Notes: generated from the letters alone by a model not told the origin. DNA of 64,000 bases from Prosthecobacter sp. SYSU 5D2 (GCF_039655865.1 NZ_JBBYXL010000002.1:1-64000), one strand, 5' to 3'. Shown: positions 1 through 9,569, counted from the first letter of the stretch. Made by a program: numbers and translations.

Positions 1-558
1 TTTGTTGAACCAGCGGCTGTAGCGTTCTTTGACTTCTTTGACGTAGATGGACAGGTCGCAGAAGCGTTTTTTGATGGCGGCGAGCTTCTCCTGCGCGCGG
101 TTTTCCAGGCCCTGGCGGCGGAGTTCGGCGAGGTCCTGCCGCAGCAGTCCGACGTAGGTTTTGCTGTAGAGGATGGCGAGGTGCTCCATGAGTTTTTCTT
201 CGCCCTGCGGCCCGGAAAACCGCTCCAGCCAGAGGTCTTTTTTGGGGACTTCCACCAGCAGGTGGAAGTGGTTGCCCATGATGCAGTAGGTGGCGAGTTT
301 GACGCCGCAGAAGTCTGCGAGCCGCCACATCAGCCGCTTGAGCGCCTCCTTTTCCACGTCATCGAAGAAGACCTCGCCACCGCAGGTGCGGGACATGACG
401 TGGTAGCAATAGCTCTCATAAGGGCCTTTGCCGACGATCCGTTTGCGTCCGCCTGACCAGGAGCGCGCGGCAGGATAGGGAGCGGTCTTGGCATTCACGC
501 CCACGAGCTGCGCCTCCAGCGCATCGCGTTGCGGATCAGTGGTTTGAGTGGCCTTCAT
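1..558 (-). CDS. REP-associated tyrosine transposase (RAYT, Y1 family), C-terminus cut by the window edge
   Basis: Reading the minus strand from the ATG at 558 gives 186 codons with no stop up to base 1, so the gene continues outside the window. The protein begins MKATQTTDPQ and carries Y1-transposase (IS200-like) landmarks: a strand reading YHVMSR near residue 52, then FFDDVEKEALKRL, the metal-binding HUH-type motif GNHFHLLVE near residues 95-103, and a late helix YVKEVKERYSRWFN typical of the larger RAYT group, where the nucleophilic Tyr is expected. RAYT proteins are single-strand endonucleases that recognise REP hairpins with a GTAG or GGAG foot; hairpins of that form occur at 9.4-18.8 kb here. 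The gene diverges from the MFS gene at 681, with a perfect palindrome between them. No flanking terminal repeats are visible, as expected for a domesticated RAYT. The family call is firm; activity cannot be judged. Confidence 0.85.
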   Translation of the reverse strand, partial: MKATQTTDPQRDALEAQLVGVNAKTAPYPAARSWSGGRKRIVGKGPYESYCYHVMSRTCGGEVFFDDVEKEALKRLMWRLADFCGVKLATYCIMGNHFHLLVEVPKKDLWLERFSGPQGEEKLMEHLAILYSKTYVGLLRQDLAELRRQGLENRAQEKLAAIKKRFCDLSIYVKEVKERYSRWFNK

Positions 559-595
559 GAGGCGATGCATAGCATCAAAGCCGTCGCAGTCAACA

Positions 596-616
596 ACTGT
601 ATGCCTGGCATACAGT
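596..616. promoter_or_regulatory. 10-bp-arm palindrome in divergent promoter region
   Basis: The arms ACTGTATGCC (596-605) and GGCATACAGT (607-616) are perfect reverse complements around one central T. The site lies between the divergent RAYT (start 558) and MFS (start 681) genes, where a dimeric repressor or activator could bind. It contains CTGT...ACAG, but with 11 bases between the halves rather than the 8 of a proteobacterial LexA box. It resembles GntR- or LacI-type operators in general shape only. Whether it controls either gene is inference. Confidence 0.45.
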
Positions 617-680
617 AAAATGCGGAAAGTCTTGCCCTTGGCTGGCGTTTCGCCTGTAATCAAACTCGATTCTCCCGATC

Positions 681-2204
681 ATGACTTCCGATTCTGCTGC
701 TGCATCTTCCTCCCCTGCCACCCAGCCCGACATGAAACTGTTCTGGGCCTGTTTCATCGCCCTCGTCGCCACGTCGTTTGTGTTCGGGGTGCGCTCAACC
801 TTGATCGGGGAGATCGCGAAGGACTTTCAGCTCTCGCAGGGGGATGTGGGGCGTATTTTGGGTGTGGGGCTGTGGCCGTTTGCGCTTAGCATCATTGTTT
901 TCAGCCTCATCATTGACCGCATCGGGTACAAAGTGGCGTCGCTGTTTGCCATCGTCTGCCATTTCCTGGCCATCGGCCTCACACTCATGGCCAGGCCGGA
1001 TAACGACCTCTTATATTGGGGAACCTTCACCGTGGCGCTGGCCAATGGGACGGTGGAAGCGCTCATCAATCCGGTGGTGGCGACGCTGTTCAGTAAAAAC
1101 AAGGCCAAGTGGCTGAACATCCTTCATGCGGGCTGGCCGGCTGGAATTGCCCTGGGCAGCATTTTCACCATGCTGTTGGGGGGCATGGAGGTGAGCTGGC
1201 AGGTGAAATTTGGCATGTGCCTCATCCCTGTGGTCATTTACACCCTGCTCATCCTGCCGCGAAAATTCCCTGTCAATGAGCGTGTGGCCGCCGGTGTCAG
1301 CTACCGGGATATGTTGGGCGAGTTTGGGGCCTTTGGCTTTTTCATGTTCACCGTCCTCCTGGTCATGGCCATCTACCAGGCCATGGGCACTTCGGCAAAC
1401 TGGGCCGTGGTTTTTGGTGCCGCCGCCGTGGTGGCCCTGGCGGCAGGGGGCTATACCCGCTCCCTGGGGCGGCCCATGTTCATCGTCATCCTCATCACCA
1501 TGCCTTTCCTGGCCACGACCGAGCTCGGCACGGATACCTGGATGCCCGACCTGCTGAGCCTGGAGCTGGGCAAGGCCGCCGCGTGGATCCTGGTCTATAC
1601 CTCCGTCATCATGACCATCCTGCGCAGCTTCGCCGGGCCGATTGTACATCGCCTGTCCCCCATTGGTCTGCTGGTCGTCAGTGCCGGGGTCGCCATCGCC
1701 GGTCTGCTGCTCATGCAGGGGGCCACTGGCTGGAGCATCGTCGCCGTGGCCACCTTGTATGCCTTTGGCAAGACCTTCCTCTGGTCCACCACCCTCGGTC
1801 TGGTGTCCGAGCAGTTTCCACGTGGCGGTGCCCTATCCCTCAATGGCGTCTCCGCCATTGGCGTTCTAGGCATGGGGGTCATCGGGGCCCCGCTCATGGG
1901 CATCTGGCAGGATACGGACATTGACAAAGCCCTGCGAGACAAGCATCCGGCCATCCATCAGCAGGTGAAGGGCAACGACATGGCCAATCTTATCGGCTCC
2001 GCCCCCTCGGTAAACGCCCAGGCGGTGGAAAATCTGCCCGAGGCGGACCGGAAAACCGTCACCACGATCCAGAACGAATTCAAGAAAAAGACCTTTGCCC
2101 GCACGGCCATTCTGCCGGGCTTCATGCTGGTCTGCTACCTCGGCCTTTTCCTGTATTTCCGCAGCCGGGGCGGATACAAGCCGGTCGAAATTGGCGCGCA
2201 TTGA
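681..2204 (+). CDS. MFS transporter (first of two paralogues)
   Basis: This 507-residue inner-membrane major facilitator protein has a short hydrophilic N-terminus, about 12 hydrophobic segments, and the loop 2-3 motif as DRIGYK (about residues 79-84). Residues about 118-160 (VALANGTVEALINP, then LNILHAGWPAG) are nearly repeated in the next gene, so the two are tandem paralogues. A hydrophilic insert at about 415-470 precedes the last helix and ends in a basic tail with RSRGGYKPVE, also shared ([11 protein letters not shown]). The substrate is unknown; in this phylum such pairs are often sugar or sugar-acid transporters, which is only context. The start is the ATG at 681, which gives the hydrophilic leader seen in the paralogue. 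Confidence 0.88.
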   Translation: MTSDSAAASSSPATQPDMKLFWACFIALVATSFVFGVRSTLIGEIAKDFQLSQGDVGRILGVGLWPFALSIIVFSLIIDRIGYKVASLFAIVCHFLAIGLTLMARPDNDLLYWGTFTVALANGTVEALINPVVATLFSKNKAKWLNILHAGWPAGIALGSIFTMLLGGMEVSWQVKFGMCLIPVVIYTLLILPRKFPVNERVAAGVSYRDMLGEFGAFGFFMFTVLLVMAIYQAMGTSANWAVVFGAAAVVALAAGGYTRSLGRPMFIVILITMPFLATTELGTDTWMPDLLSLELGKAAAWILVYTSVIMTILRSFAGPIVHRLSPIGLLVVSAGVAIAGLLLMQGATGWSIVAVATLYAFGKTFLWSTTLGLVSEQFPRGGALSLNGVSAIGVLGMGVIGAPLMGIWQDTDIDKALRDKHPAIHQQVKGNDMANLIGSAPSVNAQAVENLPEADRKTVTTIQNEFKKKTFARTAILPGFMLVCYLGLFLYFRSRGGYKPVEIGAH

Positions 2205-2367
2205 TACGATTATGCGCACTTTTTTCCTTGTGAGCCGCCTTCTGCCCTCATAAAACAAGCCCGCCTCTGCCAGGACTGGGTAGTTCCCGACGTTCAGGCA
2301 TTCCCGGTTCCCCTCATTCCATCATCAGTTCAAGCAACCGCAACAACCCAACCTACCCGAAAAACAC

Positions 2368-3951
2368 ATGTCAGCAAAATCAGAAGGCATCGCACCCAAC
2401 GCCAGCCGGCTCCTCTGGGCCGGATTCATGGCCATCCTCGCCGCCGGCGTCGGCTTCGCCATTCGTGGCGGCATCTTTGACAACTGGGGCAAGGAGTTCG
2501 GCTTCACAGGCGCTCAGCTCGGGGCCATCGGCGGTGCCGGATTCAGCGGCTTCTGCTTCGGCATCATCCTGGGTGGGGTGATCGTGGATAAAATTGGTTA
2601 CGGCAAGCTCGTTGCCCTGGCCCTTCTCTGCCACGTCGTTTCCGCTTTTGTGACCTTTGGTGCCAGCACACCTGAGAATGCTTACAGCTTCCTGTTTTGG
2701 GGAATGTTCATCTTTGCGTATGCCAATGGTACCTTGGAAGCCGTTGCCAACCCCTTGGTGGCCACTCTTTATCCTACCAAGCGCACGCATTACCTGAACA
2801 TCCTTCATGCCTCCTGGCCTGCCGGGATGGTGCTGGGTTCTGTCGCTGGCTGGGTGCTGGATGACAAAATGCAGCTTCACTGGAAAATGCAGCTCGCCCT
2901 CTATTTGGTGCCGACCGCGCTGTATGCCATCATGTTCCTGGGCCAGAAGTTCCCGAAATCCGAGGCTGCTGAAAAAGGTGCCAGTTTCGTTCAGATGTTC
3001 AAGCCTGTGGGCATTCTTGGAGCCGTCGTTGCCTGCTATTTGCTTTCCCTGTTCTTTGGTGACATCGCCAAGGCCTTCGCTCCTGACAATGCTAAAGCCA
3101 TTGGTTATGGCGTCGGCGGGGTGCTGCTCATCGTCAGCGCCATCATCACCAAGTTCTCCATTGGTTCCATCCTGCTGTTCATCCTGTTTGTGACCCATGC
3201 TCTCGTCGGTGCGGTGGAGCTCGGCACAGACGGCTGGATCCAGAACATAACCGGTAACCTGTTCACTTCTGAGCAGGGCAAATATCTCTTCATCTGGACT
3301 TCCGCCATCATGTTTGGCCTGCGCTTCTGCGCTCACTGGATCGAAACCAAGCTGAAGCTCTCCCCCATTGGCCTGCTTCTCGCCTGCTCAGTCATCGCTT
3401 GCGTCGGCCTGAATCTGGCCAGCAGCATGCAGACTTTTGGGATGGCCTTGGTGGCCCTGGGCATCTATGCCGTGGGCAAGACCTTCTTCTGGCCCACCAT
3501 GCTGGCCGTCGTGGGTGACCGTTATCCGCAGACGGGTGCAGTGGCCATGTCCATCATGGGCGGCATCGGCATGCTCTCCGCCGGTTTGATTGGTGGCCCG
3601 GGTCTCGGCTACGGCAAGGACCGCTTCGCAGGGGAAGCCCTTCAGAAGGCTGATTCTGCCATCTATGCCGAATACAAAGCGGAGACGCCAAGTACCTTCT
3701 TGAATCTGGCCTCCACCCAGGCCTATGGTTTGGACGGCAAGAAGCTGGCCGAAGCCAAAGAAGCCAAAGAAAAAACCCCGGCCCAGCAACTGGTCGTGGA
3801 CGCCGACCAGCAAGGCGACCGCGCCACGTTGAAGGCCGATGCGTACATCCCGCTCACCATGGCGGTGATCTACCTGCTCCTGATGATTTATTTCAAAGCC
3901 ATCGGCGGATATAAAGTCGTCCGCATGGACGAGCAGTCCGCATCGGCGTAA
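2368..3951 (+). CDS. MFS transporter (second paralogue)
   Basis: This 527-residue major facilitator protein is co-directional with the previous MFS gene after a 163-bp gap. It has DKIGYGK in the loop 2-3 position, the shared [18 protein letters not shown] segment and the shared [11 protein letters not shown] segment, and a charged lysine/glutamate-rich insert (about residues 430-490) before the final membrane helix. The gap and the terminator right after its stop suggest a transcription unit ending here. The substrate cannot be read from sequence. Paralogy with the upstream gene suggests gene duplication followed by specialisation for related solutes. Confidence 0.88.
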   Translation: MSAKSEGIAPNASRLLWAGFMAILAAGVGFAIRGGIFDNWGKEFGFTGAQLGAIGGAGFSGFCFGIILGGVIVDKIGYGKLVALALLCHVVSAFVTFGASTPENAYSFLFWGMFIFAYANGTLEAVANPLVATLYPTKRTHYLNILHASWPAGMVLGSVAGWVLDDKMQLHWKMQLALYLVPTALYAIMFLGQKFPKSEAAEKGASFVQMFKPVGILGAVVACYLLSLFFGDIAKAFAPDNAKAIGYGVGGVLLIVSAIITKFSIGSILLFILFVTHALVGAVELGTDGWIQNITGNLFTSEQGKYLFIWTSAIMFGLRFCAHWIETKLKLSPIGLLLACSVIACVGLNLASSMQTFGMALVALGIYAVGKTFFWPTMLAVVGDRYPQTGAVAMSIMGGIGMLSAGLIGGPGLGYGKDRFAGEALQKADSAIYAEYKAETPSTFLNLASTQAYGLDGKKLAEAKEAKEKTPAQQLVVDADQQGDRATLKADAYIPLTMAVIYLLLMIYFKAIGGYKVVRMDEQSASA

Positions 3952-3979
3952 GCCATCAACAGCTCCAGTTAAATCCCAG

Positions 3980-4008
3980 CGGCGTCCCTTCACCGGGACG
4001 CCGTTTTT
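3980..4008 (+). terminator. Intrinsic terminator after the MFS pair
   Basis: A GC stem (GGCGTCCC at 3981-3988 pairing with GGGACGCC at 3995-4002, extended by C3980-G4003) has a six-base loop and is followed by a run of T. It sits 28 bases after the stop of the second MFS gene. Confidence 0.85.
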
Positions 4009-4074
4009 CGTTCTGCCATTGGCGCAAAGGACTCATGCCCTCCTCTTGACGAAGCGCCCACGACGCCCATCATG

Positions 4075-4107
4075 CTGAATACTGGAAACTGAAAACCGAA
4101 TACTGTA
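4075..4107. repeat. CTGAAAAC-type leader repeat
   Basis: A degenerate tandem of about 8-11 bp units of the form (A)CTGAAAAC or CTGAATACTG lies immediately before the start codon at 4117. A clearly related tract occurs at 14624-14658, again just before a start codon. It is too degenerate to be a clean microsatellite. Confidence 0.55.
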
Positions 4108-4116
4108 CCCCTCCCC

Positions 4117-4344
4117 ATGCCCACCTACGTTTACGAAACCATCCCCCAGTTTGAAGGCGATCTGCCCAAGCGCTTCGAGATCCGCCAGAGCATGAAGGAC
4201 AATGCGCTGACCCAGCATCCGGACAGTGGCCAGCCGGTGCGGCGTGTGCCCATTGGCGGCACCGGTGTCATGGGTGGTGCCAGCAGCTCCGGCAGCTCCT
4301 CATCCAGCGGCGGTTCCTGCGGCACCGGTTGCGGGTGCCATTGA
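4117..4344 (+). CDS. FmdB-like small protein lacking the N-terminal zinc ligands
   Basis: This 75-residue protein follows the FmdB-family outline: MPTYVYE at the start, RFEIRQSMKDNALTQ in the middle, then GQPVRRV, and a Gly/Ser-rich tail. Family members normally have two CxxC pairs, one after the YxY start and one in the CPxCG segment. Here both are gone (the second place reads HPDSGQ), and the only cysteines are in the C-terminal tail (SCGTGCGCH). The zinc ribbon is therefore either lost or rebuilt by the tail. FmdB proteins are called putative regulators, but their molecular role is not settled. The ATG is preceded by a CTGAAAAC-type repeat rather than a clear Shine-Dalgarno. Confidence 0.75.
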   Translation: MPTYVYETIPQFEGDLPKRFEIRQSMKDNALTQHPDSGQPVRRVPIGGTGVMGGASSSGSSSSSGGSCGTGCGCH

Positions 4345-4440
4345 CATGTGGCTATCTGCACAAGCAGGTGAGGTGCGGGGTCTGGCGCATCGGCCTTCCT
4401 TGATTTTACAGCGATTCTCCCGAGGTTCTCTCATTCAACT

Positions 4441-6162
4441 ATGAGAGCTCTTTTCACCACCCTCACGCTCCTCCTGCTGGCACAGGCAGGTGCGCTCGCC
4501 GCCGACTCTAAAACGGTCCGCATCCTGACCATCGGCAACAGTTTCTCGCGGAATGCGACCAACCACCTGGATGATCTGGCCGAGGCAGGTGGGCACACGC
4601 TCATTCACACGCCCATCGTCGTCGGCGGGGCCTCATTGGAACTGCATTCGGAAAAGGCCATTGCCCATGCCAAAGATCCCAAGGACAAGGCCGGGCTGTA
4701 TGCCAATGGCCGCAGCCTGGTGCAGGAGCTGAAGGCGGAAAAGTGGGACTATGTGACCATTCAGCAGGCCAGCATCAAGAGCCATGACCTGGCCACGTAT
4801 CAGCCCCATGCAGGCCAGCTTTGGGAGATCATCCAAAAGAATGCGCCATCCGCGAAGCTGCTCGTCCACCAGACCTGGGCCTATCGAAAAGACGATCCAC
4901 GCTTCACCCAGCCTAACAAAGAGGTTAACGGGCCAAAGACACAGGCCGAGATGTATCAACGTCTCAGTGCTGCGTATGCGGCCATCGCCAAGGAACTCGG
5001 TGCCCGCCGCCTGCCGGTGGGGGATGCCCTGTACCTGGCGGATACGGATGCCAAATGGGGTTACCAACCGGACACGGCCTTTGATTTCAAAAAGGCTGTG
5101 TATCCCGAGCTGCCTAACCAAAAGCATTCCCTGCATACCGGCTGGCTCTGGCGTGCCCCCAAGAACAACCCCAAGGGCAAAAAGACCCTCGGTATGGACG
5201 GCCATCATGCCAACATCGCCGGGGAATACCTGGGGGCCTGCGTGTGGTATGAAGTGCTGTTTGATGAAAGCGCTGTGGGCAACCACTACATCCCCAAAGA
5301 CATGGACGCAGACTACGCGCGCTTCCTTCAGGAGACGGCTCATCGGGCGGTGACCCAAGCCGCTGGCGAGGCTCCCAAGAAAACCGCCGCCACCACCGTC
5401 ATGAAGATGAAAGGCCTCGTGGCCTTTTGGGATTTCCAGGAAGCCGCAGGCCAGCCACGGGTGGACAAGGGCAGGGGAGCCTACGCATTGCAGGAGATGA
5501 AAGGCCCCATCCTGCGGGCTGATGGCGGCGTCTTCGGCCCAGGTGCGGCGGACATCAAGCGCGGTCAGTGGCTCATGATCCCGCGTGCGCAGATCGGCGC
5601 TCTGGACATCCATGGCAAGGGGGCCGAAGTGACCGTCGTGGCCTGGGTCAAGCGCCAGGGTAAGGACTCCTGGCAGGCCATCGCCGGGGTGTGGGATGAG
5701 ACCCGCAAGAAGCGCCAGTATTGTCTCTTCCTGAACGCCCCACGAGGAACGAAGGCCGATGAGATGAAGCGTTACCCCTTGGCCAACCGCATTCACGGCC
5801 ACGTTTCCGCCATCGGCGGCCCCACGCCTGGCGAGGACTTTTGCATCACCTACTCTAGCGGGGCTACGGAGATTCCTTTGAAAAAATGGGTTTGCCTGGT
5901 CATGCAGTATAATGGCCGTGAATCCCGCGTGTATGTGGATGGAAAGCTGGATGCGCTGGAGCAGTACAATCCCTTCCCCTATCCGGACGGTTTGTACGAT
6001 GGCGGCAAGGACGGCGCGGATTTCACCGTCGGGGCCGTGCATCGCGGTGGCACTTGGGGAAATTTCTTCGCCGGCCATCTCGGTGGACTGGCGGTGTATG
6101 ACCGCGCCCTGACCGATGACGAGCTCAAAAAGCTGGCCGGGCTGACTCCAAAAGCTGAATGA
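4441..6162 (+). CDS. Secreted SGNH/DUF4886-type hydrolase fused to a LamG-like domain
   Basis: The 573-residue product has a signal peptide (cleavage likely after ALAA, near residue 21). An N-terminal SGNH-like domain follows: block I reads IGNSFSRN with Ser34 as the likely nucleophile, and DGHH at 253-256 supplies the block V Asp-x-x-His. From about residue 325 to the end there is a concanavalin-like LamG beta-sandwich (VAFWDFQEAAG, VTVVAWVKRQG, WVCLVMQYNGRESRVYVDGKL, GGLAVYDRALTDDEL). Such architecture suggests an exported esterase or deacylase held to a polysaccharide by the LamG domain. Its stop codon overlaps the next start (ATGA at 6159-6162), so the two are translationally coupled. The substrate is unknown. 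Confidence 0.82.
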   Translation: MRALFTTLTLLLLAQAGALAADSKTVRILTIGNSFSRNATNHLDDLAEAGGHTLIHTPIVVGGASLELHSEKAIAHAKDPKDKAGLYANGRSLVQELKAEKWDYVTIQQASIKSHDLATYQPHAGQLWEIIQKNAPSAKLLVHQTWAYRKDDPRFTQPNKEVNGPKTQAEMYQRLSAAYAAIAKELGARRLPVGDALYLADTDAKWGYQPDTAFDFKKAVYPELPNQKHSLHTGWLWRAPKNNPKGKKTLGMDGHHANIAGEYLGACVWYEVLFDESAVGNHYIPKDMDADYARFLQETAHRAVTQAAGEAPKKTAATTVMKMKGLVAFWDFQEAAGQPRVDKGRGAYALQEMKGPILRADGGVFGPGAADIKRGQWLMIPRAQIGALDIHGKGAEVTVVAWVKRQGKDSWQAIAGVWDETRKKRQYCLFLNAPRGTKADEMKRYPLANRIHGHVSAIGGPTPGEDFCITYSSGATEIPLKKWVCLVMQYNGRESRVYVDGKLDALEQYNPFPYPDGLYDGGKDGADFTVGAVHRGGTWGNFFAGHLGGLAVYDRALTDDELKKLAGLTPKAE

Positions 6163-7034
6163 AGCCCACCTCCCGAGTTCCTCGCTGGGCCGCCATCATT
6201 CCCTGGCTGTTCGTCCTGCTGTGGAGCAGCGGTTTCATCGGGTCGAAGCTGGGCGTGCCCTATGCGGAGCCGTTCACCTTTCTCACGCTGCGTTACATCA
6301 TCGTGTTGGTGGTGCTGGTCCCCATCGCCCTGCTGACTCGGGCTCCCTGGCCTCAGGGGCGGGCGCAGCTGGCGCACCTCACCTTTGCCGGGCTGCTCAT
6401 CCATGCTCTGTATCTCAGCGGTTGTGTGTACGCCTTGCGGTTAGGCCTGCCGGCCGGAATCGTCAGCCTCATTGTCTCATTGCAACCCCTGCTGACCGCC
6501 GCCTTTGCGGGCATGATGTTGGGAGAGCGTGTCCTGCCCCGGCAGTGGGGCGGCCTGGCGCTGGGGTTCATCGGCACCGTGCTCGTCGTCGCGCACAAGA
6601 CCGGCAGCGGCCTCACTTTCATCTCCACCGTTCCCGCCCTGCTTGCCCTTGTCGGTATCACTGCCGGCACCCTCTGGCAGAAGCGTCACTGCCCTGCCTT
6701 TGACCTGCGCACCAGCACCGTGGTGCAGTACGCCGCCAGCCTCGTCGTTACCGCCTTCCTGGCCCTTCTTACCGAGCCGCTGGAGGTGCAGTGGACCGGT
6801 CAGTTTGTCTTCGCCCTGCTATGGGTGGCCCTGGTGCTTTCCATCGGGGCCATCAGCCTGTTAAACCACCTGATTCGCAGCGGCACCGCTGTGAATGTGG
6901 CCAGCCTCTTTTACACCGTCCCCGCCGTCACCGCCCTCATGGCCTGGGCCATCTTTGGCGAGACACTGACAGGGCTGTCGCTGATCGGCATGGTGGTGGC
7001 GGTTTTGGGCGTCTGGCTGGCGCGGGGAAGGTGA
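6159..7034 (+). CDS. EamA/DMT-family exporter
   Basis: This 291-residue protein has ten hydrophobic segments in two EamA halves (about residues 10-145 and 155-288). The N-terminal helix reads WAAIIPWLFVLLWSSGF and the second half ends AVLGVWLARGR. The pattern fits drug/metabolite transporters of the inner membrane, which usually export amino acids or metabolites. The start overlaps the stop of the SGNH-LamG gene by four bases. The substrate cannot be assigned. Confidence 0.88.
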   Translation: MKPTSRVPRWAAIIPWLFVLLWSSGFIGSKLGVPYAEPFTFLTLRYIIVLVVLVPIALLTRAPWPQGRAQLAHLTFAGLLIHALYLSGCVYALRLGLPAGIVSLIVSLQPLLTAAFAGMMLGERVLPRQWGGLALGFIGTVLVVAHKTGSGLTFISTVPALLALVGITAGTLWQKRHCPAFDLRTSTVVQYAASLVVTAFLALLTEPLEVQWTGQFVFALLWVALVLSIGAISLLNHLIRSGTAVNVASLFYTVPAVTALMAWAIFGETLTGLSLIGMVVAVLGVWLARGR

Positions 7035-7194
7035 TGCAGGCTTTTTTTGCCGCAGGGTGCATTCCCCCTTGTTTTGTCCTCATAAGGCAGCCTTACCTAT
7101 GATTGGCACTCTTCATTTTGGCCTGGTTTTCAACCTCCTCAATCCTTCCCAGGTCCAAAGCCCACGCCCGGCACGATCTTCACTTTGAATCTCC

Positions 7195-9393
7195 ATGCCA
7201 GCCTCATCAGCCAAAAGGAAAACCCCCATTCCAGAAATACCTCATGCAGCGGCCCGCGCCTTGCTCCATGAAACGATAACCATGCCTCCCGACCCGGCCC
7301 ATCCCGCGCCAAACCGTCCCGGTGTCGCCCTCAATTCCGAGGGTGCGCATTTCACCGTCTTTTCCCGTCACGCCACCCATCTGGATCTCTGCCTGTATGA
7401 TCCGGCGGATCCCACCACCGAGACCGCCCGCATCCGCATGTGGCGGGGCGAGCGCGACCTCTGGCACACCTTTGTCCCCGGCATCAAGTCCGGCCAGCTT
7501 TACGGCTATCGCGCCCACGGCCCGTGGACCCCGGAGCACGCCAACCGCTTCAATCCCCAAAAGCTCCTTTTGGATCCCTATGCCCTCGCCATTGTCGGCG
7601 ATCCCGCAGGCAATACCGCCATGCTGGGCAATGGCGGCCCGGATGAACTTCCAGGAGCCCACGACAACGGTCGCGAAGCCCTCAAATGCGCCGTGGTGGA
7701 CACTGCCTTTGACTGGCAGGGCGATGACCTCCCGCGCATCCCTTGGCAGCAGACCGTGCTCTACGAGCTGCACGTCAAAGGATTCACCCAAAAGCATCCC
7801 CACGTCCCCAAAAAACTACGTGGCACCTATGCCGGCCTCGCCCAGCCCGCCGTCATCGAATATCTCAAGGACCTCGGCATCACTAGCGTCCAGCTCCTGC
7901 CTGTGCACCAGCACCTGGATGACCAGTTTCTCATTGACAAAGGGCTGACCAATTACTGGGGCTACAACACCATCGGCTTCTTTGCCCCGCACAATGAATA
8001 CGGCTCTACCCCGGATCCCGCCGCCCAGGTGCGTGAGTTTAAGGAGATGGTGAAAGCCTTCCATGCTGCCGGCTTGGAGGTCATTCTGGATGTCGTTTAT
8101 AACCACACTGCCGAAGGCGACGAACGCGGCCCCACCCTCATGTTTCGCGGGCTGGATGACCGCCTGTATTACCGTCACGCGTTTGAAGAAACCGGTGCCA
8201 GTTACCTTAACATCACCGGCTGCGGCAATGCCGTGGATTCCTCCACCCCCGCGGCCCTTCGTCTCATCCTGGACAGCCTCCGCTACTGGGTCACCGAGAT
8301 GCATGTGGACGGCTTCCGCTTTGACCTTGCCGTCACCGTCGCCCGCGACCAGCACGATAACTTCGACATCAATTCCCAGTTCCTGGCCGCCGTCGCCCAG
8401 GACCCCGTGCTTTCCCAGGTGAAGCTCATCGCCGAGCCCTGGGACATCTTCCGCATGGACAGCTACCAGGTCGGCGGGTTCCCTGAGCCCTGGCGTGAGC
8501 TGAACGGCAAATATCGCGATGCTGTGCGCAAATTCTGGGCTGGCGATGAAGGCTCCACCGCTGAGTTTGCCAAGCGCTTTTGTGGCAGCCAGGACGTTTT
8601 TGGCTGGAACCAGCGCCCCGCCCTGAGCACCGTCAACTTCCTCACCAGCCACGACGGTTTCACCCTGCTGGACCTCGTCAGCTACGCCAGCAAGCATAAC
8701 GAAGCCAATGGCGAGGACAACCGCGACGGCGACAACGCCAACCACAGCGTCAGTTGCGGCGTCGAAGGCCCCACCAAGGACCCTCGGGTGAACAATCTCC
8801 GGGCCCGCCTCCGCCGCAGCCTCATGGCCACCCTTCTGACCTCCATCGGCGTTCCTTTCATCAATGCGGGGGATGAGCGCGGCCGTACCCAAAAGGGCAA
8901 CAACAACGCCTACTGCCAGGACAATGACCTGAGCTGGATGGACTGGGCCCATTGCGATGAAGAAATGCTCGACTTCACCCGCCGCATTATAGCCCTGCGA
9001 AAAGAGCTGCCCAGCCTGCGCCGCACCCGCTATTTCGATGGCGTGATCAATCCCACCAGCAACCTGGCTGACGTCACCTGGCTGGAAGGCGATGCCACCC
9101 TCCTCTGCCATGAAGAATGGCACGACCCCCGCCGCGCCTTCTTCGGAGCTCTCATGGATGGCACCCCGCCCCTTCTTCTGCTCTTCAATCGCGGCGACCG
9201 CCCCCAAAACTTCCTTATGCCCGGCAGCCCCGAGACCATCTGGGGCCTCGTCTTTGATACCAGCCTCTCTCCCGGTTTTCTGGAGCCCGGCTCCCGCCTC
9301 ATCGAAGGCAGCGTCCCCTTCCAGATCAAAGCCAGCTCCATGGCCTGCCTGCGCCTCACCGAAGGCCCCGCCCTCGTCAACCCCGCCTGCTGA
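7195..9393 (+). CDS. glgX: Glycogen debranching enzyme GlgX
   Basis: The protein hydrolyses alpha-1,6 branch points of glycogen (isoamylase-type, GH13). An N-terminal CBM48-like domain (about residues 38-150) precedes the TIM-barrel. The catalytic set is visible: nucleophile Asp377 in DGFRFDLA, acid Glu414 in AEPWDI, and Asp487 in SHDGFTLLD. NGEDNRDGDNANHSVSCG and the late AYCQDNDLSWMDW are characteristic of GlgX. The length of 732 is slightly above the usual 650-720. An alternative ATG at 7282 (MPPDPAHPAPNRPG) would give 703 residues and may be the true start, since residues before it match nothing known. The gene has its own 160-bp upstream spacer, and no other glycogen gene is next to it. 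Confidence 0.93.
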   Translation: MPASSAKRKTPIPEIPHAAARALLHETITMPPDPAHPAPNRPGVALNSEGAHFTVFSRHATHLDLCLYDPADPTTETARIRMWRGERDLWHTFVPGIKSGQLYGYRAHGPWTPEHANRFNPQKLLLDPYALAIVGDPAGNTAMLGNGGPDELPGAHDNGREALKCAVVDTAFDWQGDDLPRIPWQQTVLYELHVKGFTQKHPHVPKKLRGTYAGLAQPAVIEYLKDLGITSVQLLPVHQHLDDQFLIDKGLTNYWGYNTIGFFAPHNEYGSTPDPAAQVREFKEMVKAFHAAGLEVILDVVYNHTAEGDERGPTLMFRGLDDRLYYRHAFEETGASYLNITGCGNAVDSSTPAALRLILDSLRYWVTEMHVDGFRFDLAVTVARDQHDNFDINSQFLAAVAQDPVLSQVKLIAEPWDIFRMDSYQVGGFPEPWRELNGKYRDAVRKFWAGDEGSTAEFAKRFCGSQDVFGWNQRPALSTVNFLTSHDGFTLLDLVSYASKHNEANGEDNRDGDNANHSVSCGVEGPTKDPRVNNLRARLRRSLMATLLTSIGVPFINAGDERGRTQKGNNNAYCQDNDLSWMDWAHCDEEMLDFTRRIIALRKELPSLRRTRYFDGVINPTSNLADVTWLEGDATLLCHEEWHDPRRAFFGALMDGTPPLLLLFNRGDRPQNFLMPGSPETIWGLVFDTSLSPGFLEPGSRLIEGSVPFQIKASSMACLRLTEGPALVNPAC

Positions 9394-9401
9394 GTCTGAA
9401 C

Positions 9402-9424
9402 GGAGTGCGGACGCCCCCGTCCGC
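9402..9424 (+). repeat. REP-like element 1 (GGAG foot plus hairpin)
   Basis: GGAG (9402-9405), one base, then GCGGACG (9407-9413), loop CCCC, and CGTCCGC (9418-9424): a perfect 7-bp stem. Confidence 0.75.
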
Positions 9425-9465
9425 AAACCAAAACAAAGCCCCCTGGCGTCACGACGCCCTGGAGA

Positions 9466-9488
9466 GGAGCGCGGACACTCCTGTCTGC
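9466..9488 (+). repeat. REP-like element 2
   Basis: GGAG (9466-9469), C, then GCGGACA (9471-9477), loop CTCC, and TGTCTGC (9482-9488). The 7-bp stem has one G-T pair. It differs by one base from the copy embedded in a coding region at 17717. Confidence 0.75.
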
Positions 9489-9546
9489 AACGTTAGGCCA
9501 GACGATCCCGCACTTCCTCTCCCGCAACCTCGGAGCCCTCTCACGC

Positions 9547-9569
9547 GGAGCGCGGACGCCCCGGTCTGC
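9547..9569 (+). repeat. REP-like element 3
   Basis: GGAG (9547-9550), C, then GCGGACGCCCCGGTCTGC (9552-9569). The outer GCGGAC/GTCTGC arms pair with one G-T wobble. Confidence 0.7.
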
